Assembly (NCBI GenBank): GCA_000403295.2
Contig: KE159610.1
Location: 415,387 to 479,386, forward strand
Direction: 5' to 3'
Source of the DNA: Lachnospiraceae bacterium M18-1
GTDB lineage: Bacteria; Bacillota; Clostridia; Lachnospirales; Lachnospiraceae
DNA length: 64,000 nucleotides
Both the position numbers and the translations under genes were made by a program. This document shows, in pieces, positions 54,750-62,639 of the stretch; position 1 is the first letter of the stretch; the number at the start of each line of letters is the position of its first letter. Below the pieces are notes generated by a model. That model was given only the letters and a program-made list of their open reading frames with translations, had not been told where the DNA came from and did no database searches.

Positions 54750-57700
54750 TCATCCCTCTTCCACGATACGTATGATGTCCCTCTCGCGCAGCTTCTGCAT
54801 AAATGTTCCGGGTTCTCCGTTCACGCTCAATGTAACCCTGCCCTTCGGCTGTTTCAGATCGATGCCGGAATATTCGATCATATCCATCAGATAATAGGAA
54901 GCACCGTCTTTTTTCAGCGGCAGGCGCAATGGCGCGTCATTTAGATAGAACAAAACAGTTCCTGATCCGGAAGAAGGAGCACTGACCGTTCTGGAAATAT
55001 TTCCCGGCGCAGCAGATTCTCTCGGTCTGGATGTCTCCCTTGGCATATCCGGCTCCTTCACCGGAGAAAACCCACGCAGCGCGGCCGGTTCCTTCTTTGC
55101 GGAAAATCCCTTCGATGCAAGGGCCTCCTTTATGGACGGCAGCTTTGAAGTACGCTCCTTCACTGAAAGACCGCTGCGCTGCAAATGGTGTCTCTTTTCT
55201 GATACTGTATCGGCTGCAGGAACTCTGCCTGTCTCCGTTTCCAGATTCAGTGTACTCTGGACCAGCGATTTTTCATCCGCTTCATACAGCATTTCCACAG
55301 CATTTCGGGCTTCTTTTTTTGTCAGTTCTGCTTCCGATGGCCTTTCTGCCGATAACCCGGATTTTGGATTCCACATCTCTTCCGTCAGCGGTTCCGCCTC
55401 ATGCGTCTGCAATTCTCCCGTTATCGGTTCCGCTCCATACCTGTGCAGTTCTTCAGTTATCGGTTTTACTCCATACCTCTGCAATTCTTCGGGTATCGGT
55501 TCTGCCCCATGCATCTGCAGTTCTTCTGCCGGCGTCTCTGCCTGAGACAGCTGCAGTTTATCCATCACCGATTCTGGTTCCGGATTTGACTGTATCTGCG
55601 CTGATTCAGATTCCTGCATATGTTTTTCTTCCGGTGCCGGAACGGCTTGCGGGTTCTGATATTCTTTCACAGCTGAATCGGATTCTGGATTTGATCCCAT
55701 TTCCACCGCAAATTCTGCTTCCGGCTCCGGCCCTGCATCCTTCGCCGAGTCCGTTTCAAATCCAGATTCTGCGCCTTGATCCGGCTCTGTTTCCTCCAAT
55801 TCCAGGGGCGCTGCTTCTGATATGATTTCCTCCGGCAAAACATCCTTTTCAAGCCCTGTCTCAGCAGATACTGCATCTTTCTGCTCCGCCCGGACAGCGA
55901 AATCCTCTTTTTGCCCTGACTCAGAAGCAAAATCTTCATCCTGCCCCGGCTCAGCAGTAAAATTTTCTCCCTGTTCTGGATGAACTGCCAGATTCTCCTT
56001 CTGCTTCGTCTCAGCAACAAAATTTTCTTCCTGCTCTGAATGAACTGTTAGATTCTCTTTCTGCTCCATCCCAGCAGCAATATCTTCTTTCTCCTCTGTC
56101 TGGACAGCTAGATTCTCTTTTTGCTCCGCCTCAGCCGCGATATCTGCCTCCTGCTCTGCTTCAGCCGCCGCTGCTGCTTCCTCCTGCTCCGCACGGGCGG
56201 CAGCCGCAGCCGCTTCCTCCGCCGCTTTTTCCTCGGCCTCACGCTTCCTCGCCGCCAGCTGTTCATCAGAAAGCATCATCATGATAATGTCCCCGTTTTT
56301 CAGAGGGGTTTCCAAATCTGCCGGCCTTCCGTTCAGGGTCAGTTCCAGACACTCCGCAGCGCCTTCGATATCTTTTATACAAGGCTTTGCGGCCAGGCCG
56401 TGGACAGCAGGCACAAACTCAATATGATCTCCGGCATGAACGATATCCGAAAGCCGTCCTTCCCTTTTATTGATAAACAGCGAGGCCGGCTGTGCTGCCA
56501 TGCCGTAGAAGATTTTCCGCTTTCCGTTTACCCTGATGCTTACGCTGGCTCCGGAACGTCCCAGCATATCCTGAAAACCGTAGCCATTCATCATCAGAAG
56601 GTTCATCACCGTAAAACTCCCGCTGCGGAATAATTTGGCGGATTTTTCGTTCAATGTTACCCGAAAGCTGTCATTGATCATATTCAGTCCGGAAGAAATG
56701 GCAATTCCCAGCGGAGTGGCATATTCCGGATTATTCAGGTCATATTCATCAGAAAATGCATTGGTCCGGAAGTTATTTCCTGCGATTGCCACACGGTTGT
56801 TGTCCATCTTAAGCGCCGCCGTAAGTCCCTCTCTCAGCCCCGCCAGCTTGCTTCCGCCGCCCGCCAGAAACAAAGCGGATGGCGCGCTGCCGTTGACCTC
56901 CAGGACCTTTTGCGCGATCTCTCTGCAGAGGGATTCGGACATGCCCTGGATACAGCAAAAAAGCTCTTCCTTGGAAGCTTTTCTTTCAAATCCCAGTATA
57001 TCCGTAAAGATGATCTCCTCCTCAGTCTCGATCTGTGCCTTCATATTCTCAGCAGTCATGAAATCCACAAGAAATTCTTTCATGATGGCTTCGGTAATCT
57101 CGTCTCCCGCAATGGTCGCCATGGTATATCCTGTCACGCTGCCGCTGGTGCAGGCCGCGATATCCGAGGTCCCGGCCCCGATATCCACGATCACCAGGTT
57201 TAAGAGCCTTAAATTTTCCGGGATGGCCGCATTGATAGCTGCGATCGGCTCCAGGGTGATGCTGGCAACCTCCAGACCGATCTTATTCATCGTGGTATAC
57301 AGGCTTTCCACCACTTCGCTTGGCAGAAAGGTTGCGATCAGATCTACCTTGATGTGCTTTCCGCGGTGATCCTTTAAGCTGGAGATCATATACTGGTCCA
57401 GGTAATACTGGCAGACCGTATATCCCACCAGATAGAAACGGCGTGTATCCTCCTGGGCTTCATTTTCCGCATCAAACTGGGCTTCTGCCTTGCTGATGGC
57501 CCCCGCTTCCAGACGGTTGATGACCTCATCGTCGATCACCTGGGGGCCCTGCAGAACCATCTCGTAATCCACCCTGCTGGTCCGAAGAGCACGTCCCGCA
57601 GCCGCGACCGAGACACGTTTCAGCTTTGCGTGGACCTTATCCTCCAGCCGCTTTTTCACCTTCTTCGCCAGCGCGGATACTTTTTCTATATTTTCAATCT

Positions 57701-57914
57701 GTCCGTCGATCATTGCCCGCTCGCTATGCTCCTCTTTTTCAATCGCAATGATCTTCACCTTATCTTCCACAACTACGCCCACCATTCCGATGATGCTGCG
57801 CGTCCCGATGTCCAGGGAAAATATCATATTATCCGCCTGTACCTCTGTCTTTGTCTTGGGCTGCACTTTAGCCTGTACCTTTATTGGAACCTTTTTCGCT
57901 TGTCCTTTCGCCAT
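54750..57914 (-). CDS. Giant FtsA/PilM-like actin-fold ATPase with repeat-rich tail
   Basis: This 1054-residue protein has an actin-type ATPase at about 30-410: SLDIGTRSIIG (phosphate 1), VIVDIGAGTSDIA (phosphate 2), AGGGSKLAGL (adenosine). It resembles FtsA/PilM but lacks an evident FtsA amphipathic C-terminal helix. Next come two small beta-rich modules (about 450-560, endings AGDHIEFVPA and NGDIIMMML). A Glu/Ala/Gln-rich region with decapeptide and dodecapeptide repeats follows. A third similar module closes the protein (GTVLFYLNDAPLRLP to RERDIIRIVEEG). Family length is usually near 400, so the tail is a large addition. AAGGAGG precedes ATG 57914. It may organise a polymer or membrane complex. 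Confidence 0.85.
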   Translation of the reverse strand: MAKGQAKKVPIKVQAKVQPKTKTEVQADNMIFSLDIGTRSIIGMVGVVVEDKVKIIAIEKEEHSERAMIDGQIENIEKVSALAKKVKKRLEDKVHAKLKRVSVAAAGRALRTSRVDYEMVLQGPQVIDDEVINRLEAGAISKAEAQFDAENEAQEDTRRFYLVGYTVCQYYLDQYMISSLKDHRGKHIKVDLIATFLPSEVVESLYTTMNKIGLEVASITLEPIAAINAAIPENLRLLNLVIVDIGAGTSDIAACTSGSVTGYTMATIAGDEITEAIMKEFLVDFMTAENMKAQIETEEEIIFTDILGFERKASKEELFCCIQGMSESLCREIAQKVLEVNGSAPSALFLAGGGSKLAGLREGLTAALKMDNNRVAIAGNNFRTNAFSDEYDLNNPEYATPLGIAISSGLNMINDSFRVTLNEKSAKLFRSGSFTVMNLLMMNGYGFQDMLGRSGASVSIRVNGKRKIFYGMAAQPASLFINKREGRLSDIVHAGDHIEFVPAVHGLAAKPCIKDIEGAAECLELTLNGRPADLETPLKNGDIIMMMLSDEQLAARKREAEEKAAEEAAAAAARAEQEEAAAAAEAEQEADIAAEAEQKENLAVQTEEKEDIAAGMEQKENLTVHSEQEENFVAETKQKENLAVHPEQGENFTAEPGQDEDFASESGQKEDFAVRAEQKDAVSAETGLEKDVLPEEIISEAAPLELEETEPDQGAESGFETDSAKDAGPEPEAEFAVEMGSNPESDSAVKEYQNPQAVPAPEEKHMQESESAQIQSNPEPESVMDKLQLSQAETPAEELQMHGAEPIPEELQRYGVKPITEELHRYGAEPITGELQTHEAEPLTEEMWNPKSGLSAERPSEAELTKKEARNAVEMLYEADEKSLVQSTLNLETETGRVPAADTVSEKRHHLQRSGLSVKERTSKLPSIKEALASKGFSAKKEPAALRGFSPVKEPDMPRETSRPRESAAPGNISRTVSAPSSGSGTVLFYLNDAPLRLPLKKDGASYYLMDMIEYSGIDLKQPKGRVTLSVNGEPGTFMQKLRERDIIRIVEEG
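55390..55535 (-). repeat. Coding tandem repeat, 12-residue units
   Basis: In the FtsA-like protein four consecutive 36-bp units encode variants of AEELQMHGAEPI, PEELQRYGVKPI, TEELHRYGAEPI and TGELQTHEAEPL. Confidence 0.75.
55830..56160 (-). repeat. Coding tandem repeat, 10-residue units
   Basis: In the FtsA-like protein about eleven consecutive 30-bp units encode variants of AEQKENLAVQ, SEQEENFVAE and PEQGENFTAE, all in phase. Confidence 0.8.
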
Positions 57915-57970
57915 GACGACCTCCTTATTTTTACCGGATGCCCCCGGAAAATCACATCATTCTGAAATCT

Positions 57971-57999
57971 ATTATATCGAAATTTTTATTCTCTGTACA
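57971..57999 (-). promoter_or_regulatory. Promoter of the FtsA-like gene
   Basis: On the minus strand TGTACA (57994-57999) and a perfect TATAAT (57971-57976) are 17 bp apart, about 55 bases before ATG 57914. Confidence 0.65.
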
Positions 58000-58064
58000 G
58001 AAAAAAAGTTCCGCCCCGTAAAAATATTTTCTTTCCATATAATAGAATGTACGTCTTGACACAC

Positions 58065-58151
58065 ACTCGCGCCGGAACGCGGCTGCGGCAGCAGCCATTT
58101 TCCTTATGTGCGCAATGCGCAGCCCCCGTAGGAAAAGTCGGAGAAGCTTCC
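58065..58151. repeat. Dispersed hairpin-rich repeat, copy 2 (partial)
   Basis: It shares ACTCGCGCC, a TGCGC-rich middle and the block GGAAAAGTCGGAGAAGCTTC with 25744-25841. The long terminal stem of copy 1 is shorter here. It lies between the FtsA-like gene promoter and the rhamnosidase terminator. Confidence 0.5.
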
Positions 58152-58162
58152 CAAAATACAAC

Positions 58163-58197
58163 AAAAAACGGCTCCCGCAGGTTTCCCACAGGAGCCG
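58163..58197 (-). terminator. Terminator of the rhamnosidase gene
   Basis: On the minus strand CGGCTCC pairs with GGAGCCG, with inner pairs in the loop, followed by six T, about 20 bases after the stop. Confidence 0.8.
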
Positions 58198-58215
58198 GAC
58201 GGCCGCCTTATCGCC

Positions 58216-60969
58216 TTATTTTACACCCGCTGCAGCAGTCTCCTGCTGATTCAGCGCCCCGATCACCGCCTCATACAGCGGTTTCGCCTCCGCCGCCTGA
58301 GCACACAGTTCCGCCATGGTCATCTGATGCGCCATGGCAAGCATCGGGTTGTCCAGCATGCCCGGCGCCAGCTGATCAAACATCTCCACCGCCAGCGGCT
58401 GGTTCAAAATTTCCCCCAGCGTACTGTCCATGCTGAACCGTTCATAGGCAAGGCTGGTCTGCGTCTCGTATTCGTATTCATAGATTCCGGAACCGGCCCT
58501 GATCACCCCGTCCTTTTCCGGAAGACGGATCTCCGCCGAAGTATTGGCCGGTACCTCTATATGCACCCGGATCTTCCCATTCTTACAGCTCCATTTACTC
58601 ACAATCTTCCCATAGACCGATTCAAATTCTATCCCGGCTTCTTCTATCCCTTTTACAAACATAGGCTGCACCCGGAACTTTTTATAGCCCGGTTTCAGCT
58701 GGCTGACTCCCGCCACCTTCCGGTACATCCAGTCCCCGATGGAGCCATAGGCATAGTGGTTCAGGGAATTCATGCCCGACACGTCAAAGCTGCCGTCCGG
58801 AAGGATAGAATTCCAGCGTTCCCAGATGGTGGTCGCCCCCTTGTTGACCGCATACAGCCAGGACGGATAGTCTTCCTTCATAAATAACGCTGCCGCAAGG
58901 TCATGGGCCCCATTCTCGGACAATGCATGGCAGAGGTACGGAGTCCCTACAAATCCGGTTGCCAGATGGTTTTTATGATTTTCGATATTCGTCCGCAGGA
59001 TCTGCAGGATCCGTTCCCGGTCCTTCTCTCGGGCCAGGCGGAAATACAGGGACAGCACTGCCCCGGTCTGTGTTTCGCTGACGATCCTGCCCGTATTGGT
59101 ATAATATTCCTGTCGGAATGCTTCCAGAGTGGTGTCATACAAATCCTGATATTCTTTCACAGCCTCCCCGAGTCCCAGGACCTCCGCAGTCTGCTTTACC
59201 AGGTCTGTCACATACAGATAATAGGCGTTTGCGATCATATATTTATCCGTTGCCCCTGTCCGGTCCGCGCTCTCCTCCTTATCCAGCGCCAGCCAGTCCC
59301 CGTACTGATAGCCGCTCTGCCAGAGCCCGTTTTCACCGCACTGGTTTCGGATATAATCTACCCACTCATGCATACATTTCCAGGATTCCTCCAAAATCCC
59401 CTGATCGCCGTAGATCTGGTACACGACCCAGGGAACGATCACCGCCGCATCGCTCCACGCCGAAGAGCTGTACTGTCCCAGGATATCCGGCACCACATAG
59501 GGCACCCCTTTTTCCAGAGAGGATTCTGCCGCCACATCCCGCATCCATTTACCGAAAAATAAAGCCGTATTGCGGTGAAATGCTGCCGTCCAGGAGAAGA
59601 TCTGGGCATCCCCGGTCCAGCCCAGCCTTTCGTCACGCTGTGGGCAGTCTGTCGGAATATCCAGGAAATTGCCCCTCTGTCCCCAGGAAATATTGCTCTG
59701 AAGCTGATGGACCTTTGGGTTAGAACAGAAAAATACTCCTGTTTTTTCCATATCAGAATGCATCACACAGGCTGTAAACTGGTCCAGAGACAGCTCGTCC
59801 AGCCCCTCCACGCAGAGATAGCGGAACCCATGAAATGTAAAATGCGGCAGGAACGTCTGCTCTTCCCCATTGCAGATATAAGTGTCGGTGGATTTCGCCT
59901 GGCGAAGGGTATCTGGATAGAAGTTGCCGTCCTTGTCCAGGACCTCCGCATGGCGGATGACAATTTTCTGTCCCTTTCTTCCATGCACCCGGATTTCTGC
60001 AGCACCGGTCAGGTTCTGCCCGAAATCTACCAGCTTCTCTCCCTTCGGCGTAACAATCAGTTCCTTTGCCGCGATCCGCTCCGTGACACGCACCGGCTCA
60101 TTTTCCTGGGCGGTCAGTATGGACTTGTCGAACTCAGCCGCTGATACATGCCCTTCCCTGATCCCGGGCTGATCCGTATCAATCGTTTCTCCCATGTAGA
60201 TCTCACTGTAAAGGATCTCTCCTGTTCTGACCTTCCAGGTTTCATCCGTACAGATCACTTCCCTGCTGCCGTCCTCATAGAGAATATGAAGCTCCGCGAA
60301 TGCACCGGCCCTGCTGCCGTAAATCTTGCTTTGCAGCATGAAGCCAAAAATCCCTTTATACCAGCCGTTTCCAACTATCATCTCCAATTTTCCCTGTTTT
60401 GGTACTTCACTTTGCAGCAGCTCCGTAATATCGTGGATCTGGTACTGCAGGCGGTGGTGGTAGCTGGTCCACCCAGGCGCCATGCGCTCGTCCCCGATGC
60501 GCACTCCATTCAGGTACGCCTCATAGACCCCCCATGCCGTAGAATAGAATCTGGCACACTTCACCGCTCCTTTTAAGGGAAATGTCTTGTAAAAGACTGG
60601 GCACGCGGTTTCCTCTTCTGGAAAATCATGTGTGATCATTTTTGCCCGAAATTCCTCCGGCTGGAAAATTCCGGTCTCAAAGGTCATGGTTTCCTCTGCC
60701 GTATTTTCGTGGTTATCCGTCACCTCCACAGTCACATGATATGTTGTTTCCGGTTCCAGACTGGTTCCGGCGTAGGGAATCAATACGGAGGTATCGCTTT
60801 CTTTCCTGTGATCCCAGACCGTTTTTTCCCCGGTCCTGACCATGATGCGGTAAGATTTCTGCACCGTATCAGCCTGCTCCGATTCCATTTTCCAGGAAAA
60901 TCTCGGATGCCTTCTGTCGATTCCAATCGGGTTTACCCTGTATTCTGTCCTCAGATCATATAATTTCAT
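58216..60969 (-). CDS. Alpha-L-rhamnosidase (GH78) with helical C-terminal extension
   Basis: This 917-residue cytosolic enzyme (no signal peptide) releases terminal L-rhamnose. N-terminal beta-sandwich domains (from KLYDLRTEYRVNPIGIDRRHPRFSW) lead to the (alpha/alpha)6 catalytic barrel with the GH78 block IPTDCPQRDERLGWTGDAQIF, given here as DCPQRDERLGWTGDAQ, whose acidic residues include the general acid. SLNHYAYGSIGDWMYRKVAG is in the later barrel. After the last beta domain come about 75 residues starting FSMDSTLGEILNQPLA, predicted helical and not needed for GH78. GAGAGGAGAG precedes the start. The divergent AraC gene is the probable regulator. Confidence 0.93.
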   Translation of the reverse strand: MKLYDLRTEYRVNPIGIDRRHPRFSWKMESEQADTVQKSYRIMVRTGEKTVWDHRKESDTSVLIPYAGTSLEPETTYHVTVEVTDNHENTAEETMTFETGIFQPEEFRAKMITHDFPEEETACPVFYKTFPLKGAVKCARFYSTAWGVYEAYLNGVRIGDERMAPGWTSYHHRLQYQIHDITELLQSEVPKQGKLEMIVGNGWYKGIFGFMLQSKIYGSRAGAFAELHILYEDGSREVICTDETWKVRTGEILYSEIYMGETIDTDQPGIREGHVSAAEFDKSILTAQENEPVRVTERIAAKELIVTPKGEKLVDFGQNLTGAAEIRVHGRKGQKIVIRHAEVLDKDGNFYPDTLRQAKSTDTYICNGEEQTFLPHFTFHGFRYLCVEGLDELSLDQFTACVMHSDMEKTGVFFCSNPKVHQLQSNISWGQRGNFLDIPTDCPQRDERLGWTGDAQIFSWTAAFHRNTALFFGKWMRDVAAESSLEKGVPYVVPDILGQYSSSAWSDAAVIVPWVVYQIYGDQGILEESWKCMHEWVDYIRNQCGENGLWQSGYQYGDWLALDKEESADRTGATDKYMIANAYYLYVTDLVKQTAEVLGLGEAVKEYQDLYDTTLEAFRQEYYTNTGRIVSETQTGAVLSLYFRLAREKDRERILQILRTNIENHKNHLATGFVGTPYLCHALSENGAHDLAAALFMKEDYPSWLYAVNKGATTIWERWNSILPDGSFDVSGMNSLNHYAYGSIGDWMYRKVAGVSQLKPGYKKFRVQPMFVKGIEEAGIEFESVYGKIVSKWSCKNGKIRVHIEVPANTSAEIRLPEKDGVIRAGSGIYEYEYETQTSLAYERFSMDSTLGEILNQPLAVEMFDQLAPGMLDNPMLAMAHQMTMAELCAQAAEAKPLYEAVIGALNQQETAAAGVK

Positions 60970-61131
60970 ACTTTTCTCTCCTCTCTACCTTACCCGGCGC
61001 AGTCCGCCCGCTCCACAGAGACATGCATGTTACGATGCCCCCTGAGTATATCTGCCTGACCTCAGTCCCGGTTTACCTGTCAATCATTCTACCTGATTTC
61101 GCTCTCTTAATCTTACAGATTTGTCCGATAT

Positions 61132-61159
61132 ATTATAAATACATTTGATATCCTGTCAT
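61132..61159 (-). promoter_or_regulatory. Putative promoter of the rhamnosidase gene
   Basis: On the minus strand ATGACA (61154-61159), a 16-bp spacer and TATAAT (61132-61137). It overlaps the divergent AraC-gene promoter, so the two would compete or be coregulated. Confidence 0.45.
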
Positions 61160-61173
61160 ATTTCTGCTATCAT
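61145..61173 (+). promoter_or_regulatory. Promoter of the AraC-family regulator gene
   Basis: TTGATA (61145-61150), a 17-bp spacer and TATCAT (61168-61173), about 100 bases upstream of the start. The rest of this 304-base divergent region shows no gene. Confidence 0.7.
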
Positions 61174-61273
61174 ATCTATAAATCACAGCAGTTTTGAACA
61201 GCAGACCGGTTCTGTCTGAGACTTGGAAGCTGCATGCATCGGACGGATGAAAAACGAATCAGGAGGCGGCCTC

Positions 61274-62494
61274 ATGAACCGAACAGATGATCTAAAAAAC
61301 CTTTGCCAGCTGTTTTATCAGGATACGAATATCCCCTTTTACCTGTATCAGAATACGGAACTTCTATCTGCATTTCCCGATACGCAGCCGGCCTGCGTCT
61401 ATCCCCCTGCCCGGTACCGGGACGCCCTTTTTGAAAATGCTGAGACCATTTCCTACCTTTTCACGGACTACGGGATCTTGTATGCCTCTGTACACCCTAG
61501 CACCCCCCCTGGGCTTTGGATTCTCGCAGGTCCGGTCAACCACATCCCTTTTACGGACTCGGATTTCCACCATATGTATGCCGATTATATCGTCGTGCAG
61601 GAAGACCGCGCATTTTTCCAGGGTTTCTTTCAGTTCATCCCTCCGGTATCGCTGACCTCCTTCCTCACAAAAATGCTTCTCGTAAATTATTATGTCAATC
61701 AAGAGAAGCTGGAGCTGTCCGATATTTTAAAAAATAATTCCGGGAAGATTTCCGCACAGCATGTGGAAAAGACTTACGAGCAGAAGGAAACATTTACGCA
61801 CAATAATTCTTACGAGGTAGAATCGCTGATCTTACATTATATTGAAACAGGGAATATGGACGGATTGAAAAATATGACATTTACAGACGCAGTTATCCAG
61901 GCGGGAGTTGTAGCGCCGACGCAATTACGGCAGATCAAAAACACGCACATCGCAATCACAACTCTGGCCACCAGATCCGCGATCAAAAGCGGGGTGGATA
62001 CAGATACCGCGTTTCAGATCTCCGACCTCTATATCCGGACCGCAGAGCAAACAAACGATCCGGCCGCCCTGAATGCGCTGTCTTTTCAGATGCTGCTGGA
62101 CTTTGCCGGGAAGGTGCAGGAGCGTTTCCTGCCGGGCACTTCCGACGAGCTCCTCCTGCGCGCGCTCCGGTTCGTCCAGCAGAATACGAACAGCCCGATC
62201 ACGGTCCGCGATGTGGCGGAATATGTGGGGTTCAGCCGTTCCTATTTTTCCACCTACTTCAAGGAACAGATGGGCTTTTCTCTGAGCGCGTATATTCTCC
62301 GGTGCAAACTGGAGGAGAGCAAACAGCTGCTGCAGTTTACGGACAAACCCTTAAGCGTCATCAGCAATTACCTCTGCTTCTCCAGCCAGAGCCATTTTCA
62401 GACAGCCTTTAAAAAGCAGTACGGGATCACGCCCCTGCAGTATCGGAAAAATCCTTCGCTGCACGGCAAGGGGCTGCTGCCGGAGGAACGTTGA
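61274..62494 (+). CDS. AraC-family transcriptional regulator
   Basis: This 406-residue protein has a long N-terminal sensory part without a cupin signature. Its C-terminal about 100 residues form the double HTH of AraC/XylS (ITVRDVAEYVGFSRSYFST, then PLSVISNYLCFSSQSHFQTAF and YGITPLQYRK). ATG 61274 follows AGGAGG at 7 bases; an upstream in-frame start would add 17 residues. Divergent from the rhamnosidase and convergent with the symporter, it is the obvious candidate activator of rhamnoside use. Confidence 0.93.
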   Translation: MNRTDDLKNLCQLFYQDTNIPFYLYQNTELLSAFPDTQPACVYPPARYRDALFENAETISYLFTDYGILYASVHPSTPPGLWILAGPVNHIPFTDSDFHHMYADYIVVQEDRAFFQGFFQFIPPVSLTSFLTKMLLVNYYVNQEKLELSDILKNNSGKISAQHVEKTYEQKETFTHNNSYEVESLILHYIETGNMDGLKNMTFTDAVIQAGVVAPTQLRQIKNTHIAITTLATRSAIKSGVDTDTAFQISDLYIRTAEQTNDPAALNALSFQMLLDFAGKVQERFLPGTSDELLLRALRFVQQNTNSPITVRDVAEYVGFSRSYFSTYFKEQMGFSLSAYILRCKLEESKQLLQFTDKPLSVISNYLCFSSQSHFQTAFKKQYGITPLQYRKNPSLHGKGLLPEER

Positions 62495-62508
62495 ACGAAA
62501 TCATTTTG

Positions 62509-62550
62509 GGCCGGGCAGACACAAATCTTACATGATCTCTCTGCCCGGCC
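62509..62550. other. Hairpin between convergent genes
   Basis: GGCCGGGCAGA (62509-62519) pairs perfectly with TCTGCCCGGCC (62540-62550), 15 bases after the AraC-gene stop. Without a T-run its terminator role is uncertain. Confidence 0.4.
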
Positions 62551-62621
62551 ATAATAGAGTGCCCTTGGGTATACCTTATGAAACGGCCGTATGGCCATAG
62601 TGGGGTGCCCTTGGGGATGAC
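62547..62621 (+). repeat. Two direct repeats of about 29 bp
   Basis: GGCCATA followed by the shared core GTGCCCTTGGG occurs at 62547-62575 and again at 62593-62621, offset 46 bp. The first copy begins in the hairpin arm above. Confidence 0.5.
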
Positions 62622-62639
62622 AGCGGAACTTTCCTACAA

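Noticed and set aside
55830..56160. CRISPR-like array
   Set aside because: The 30-bp periodic units are in-frame codons of the FtsA-like protein, with no unique spacers.
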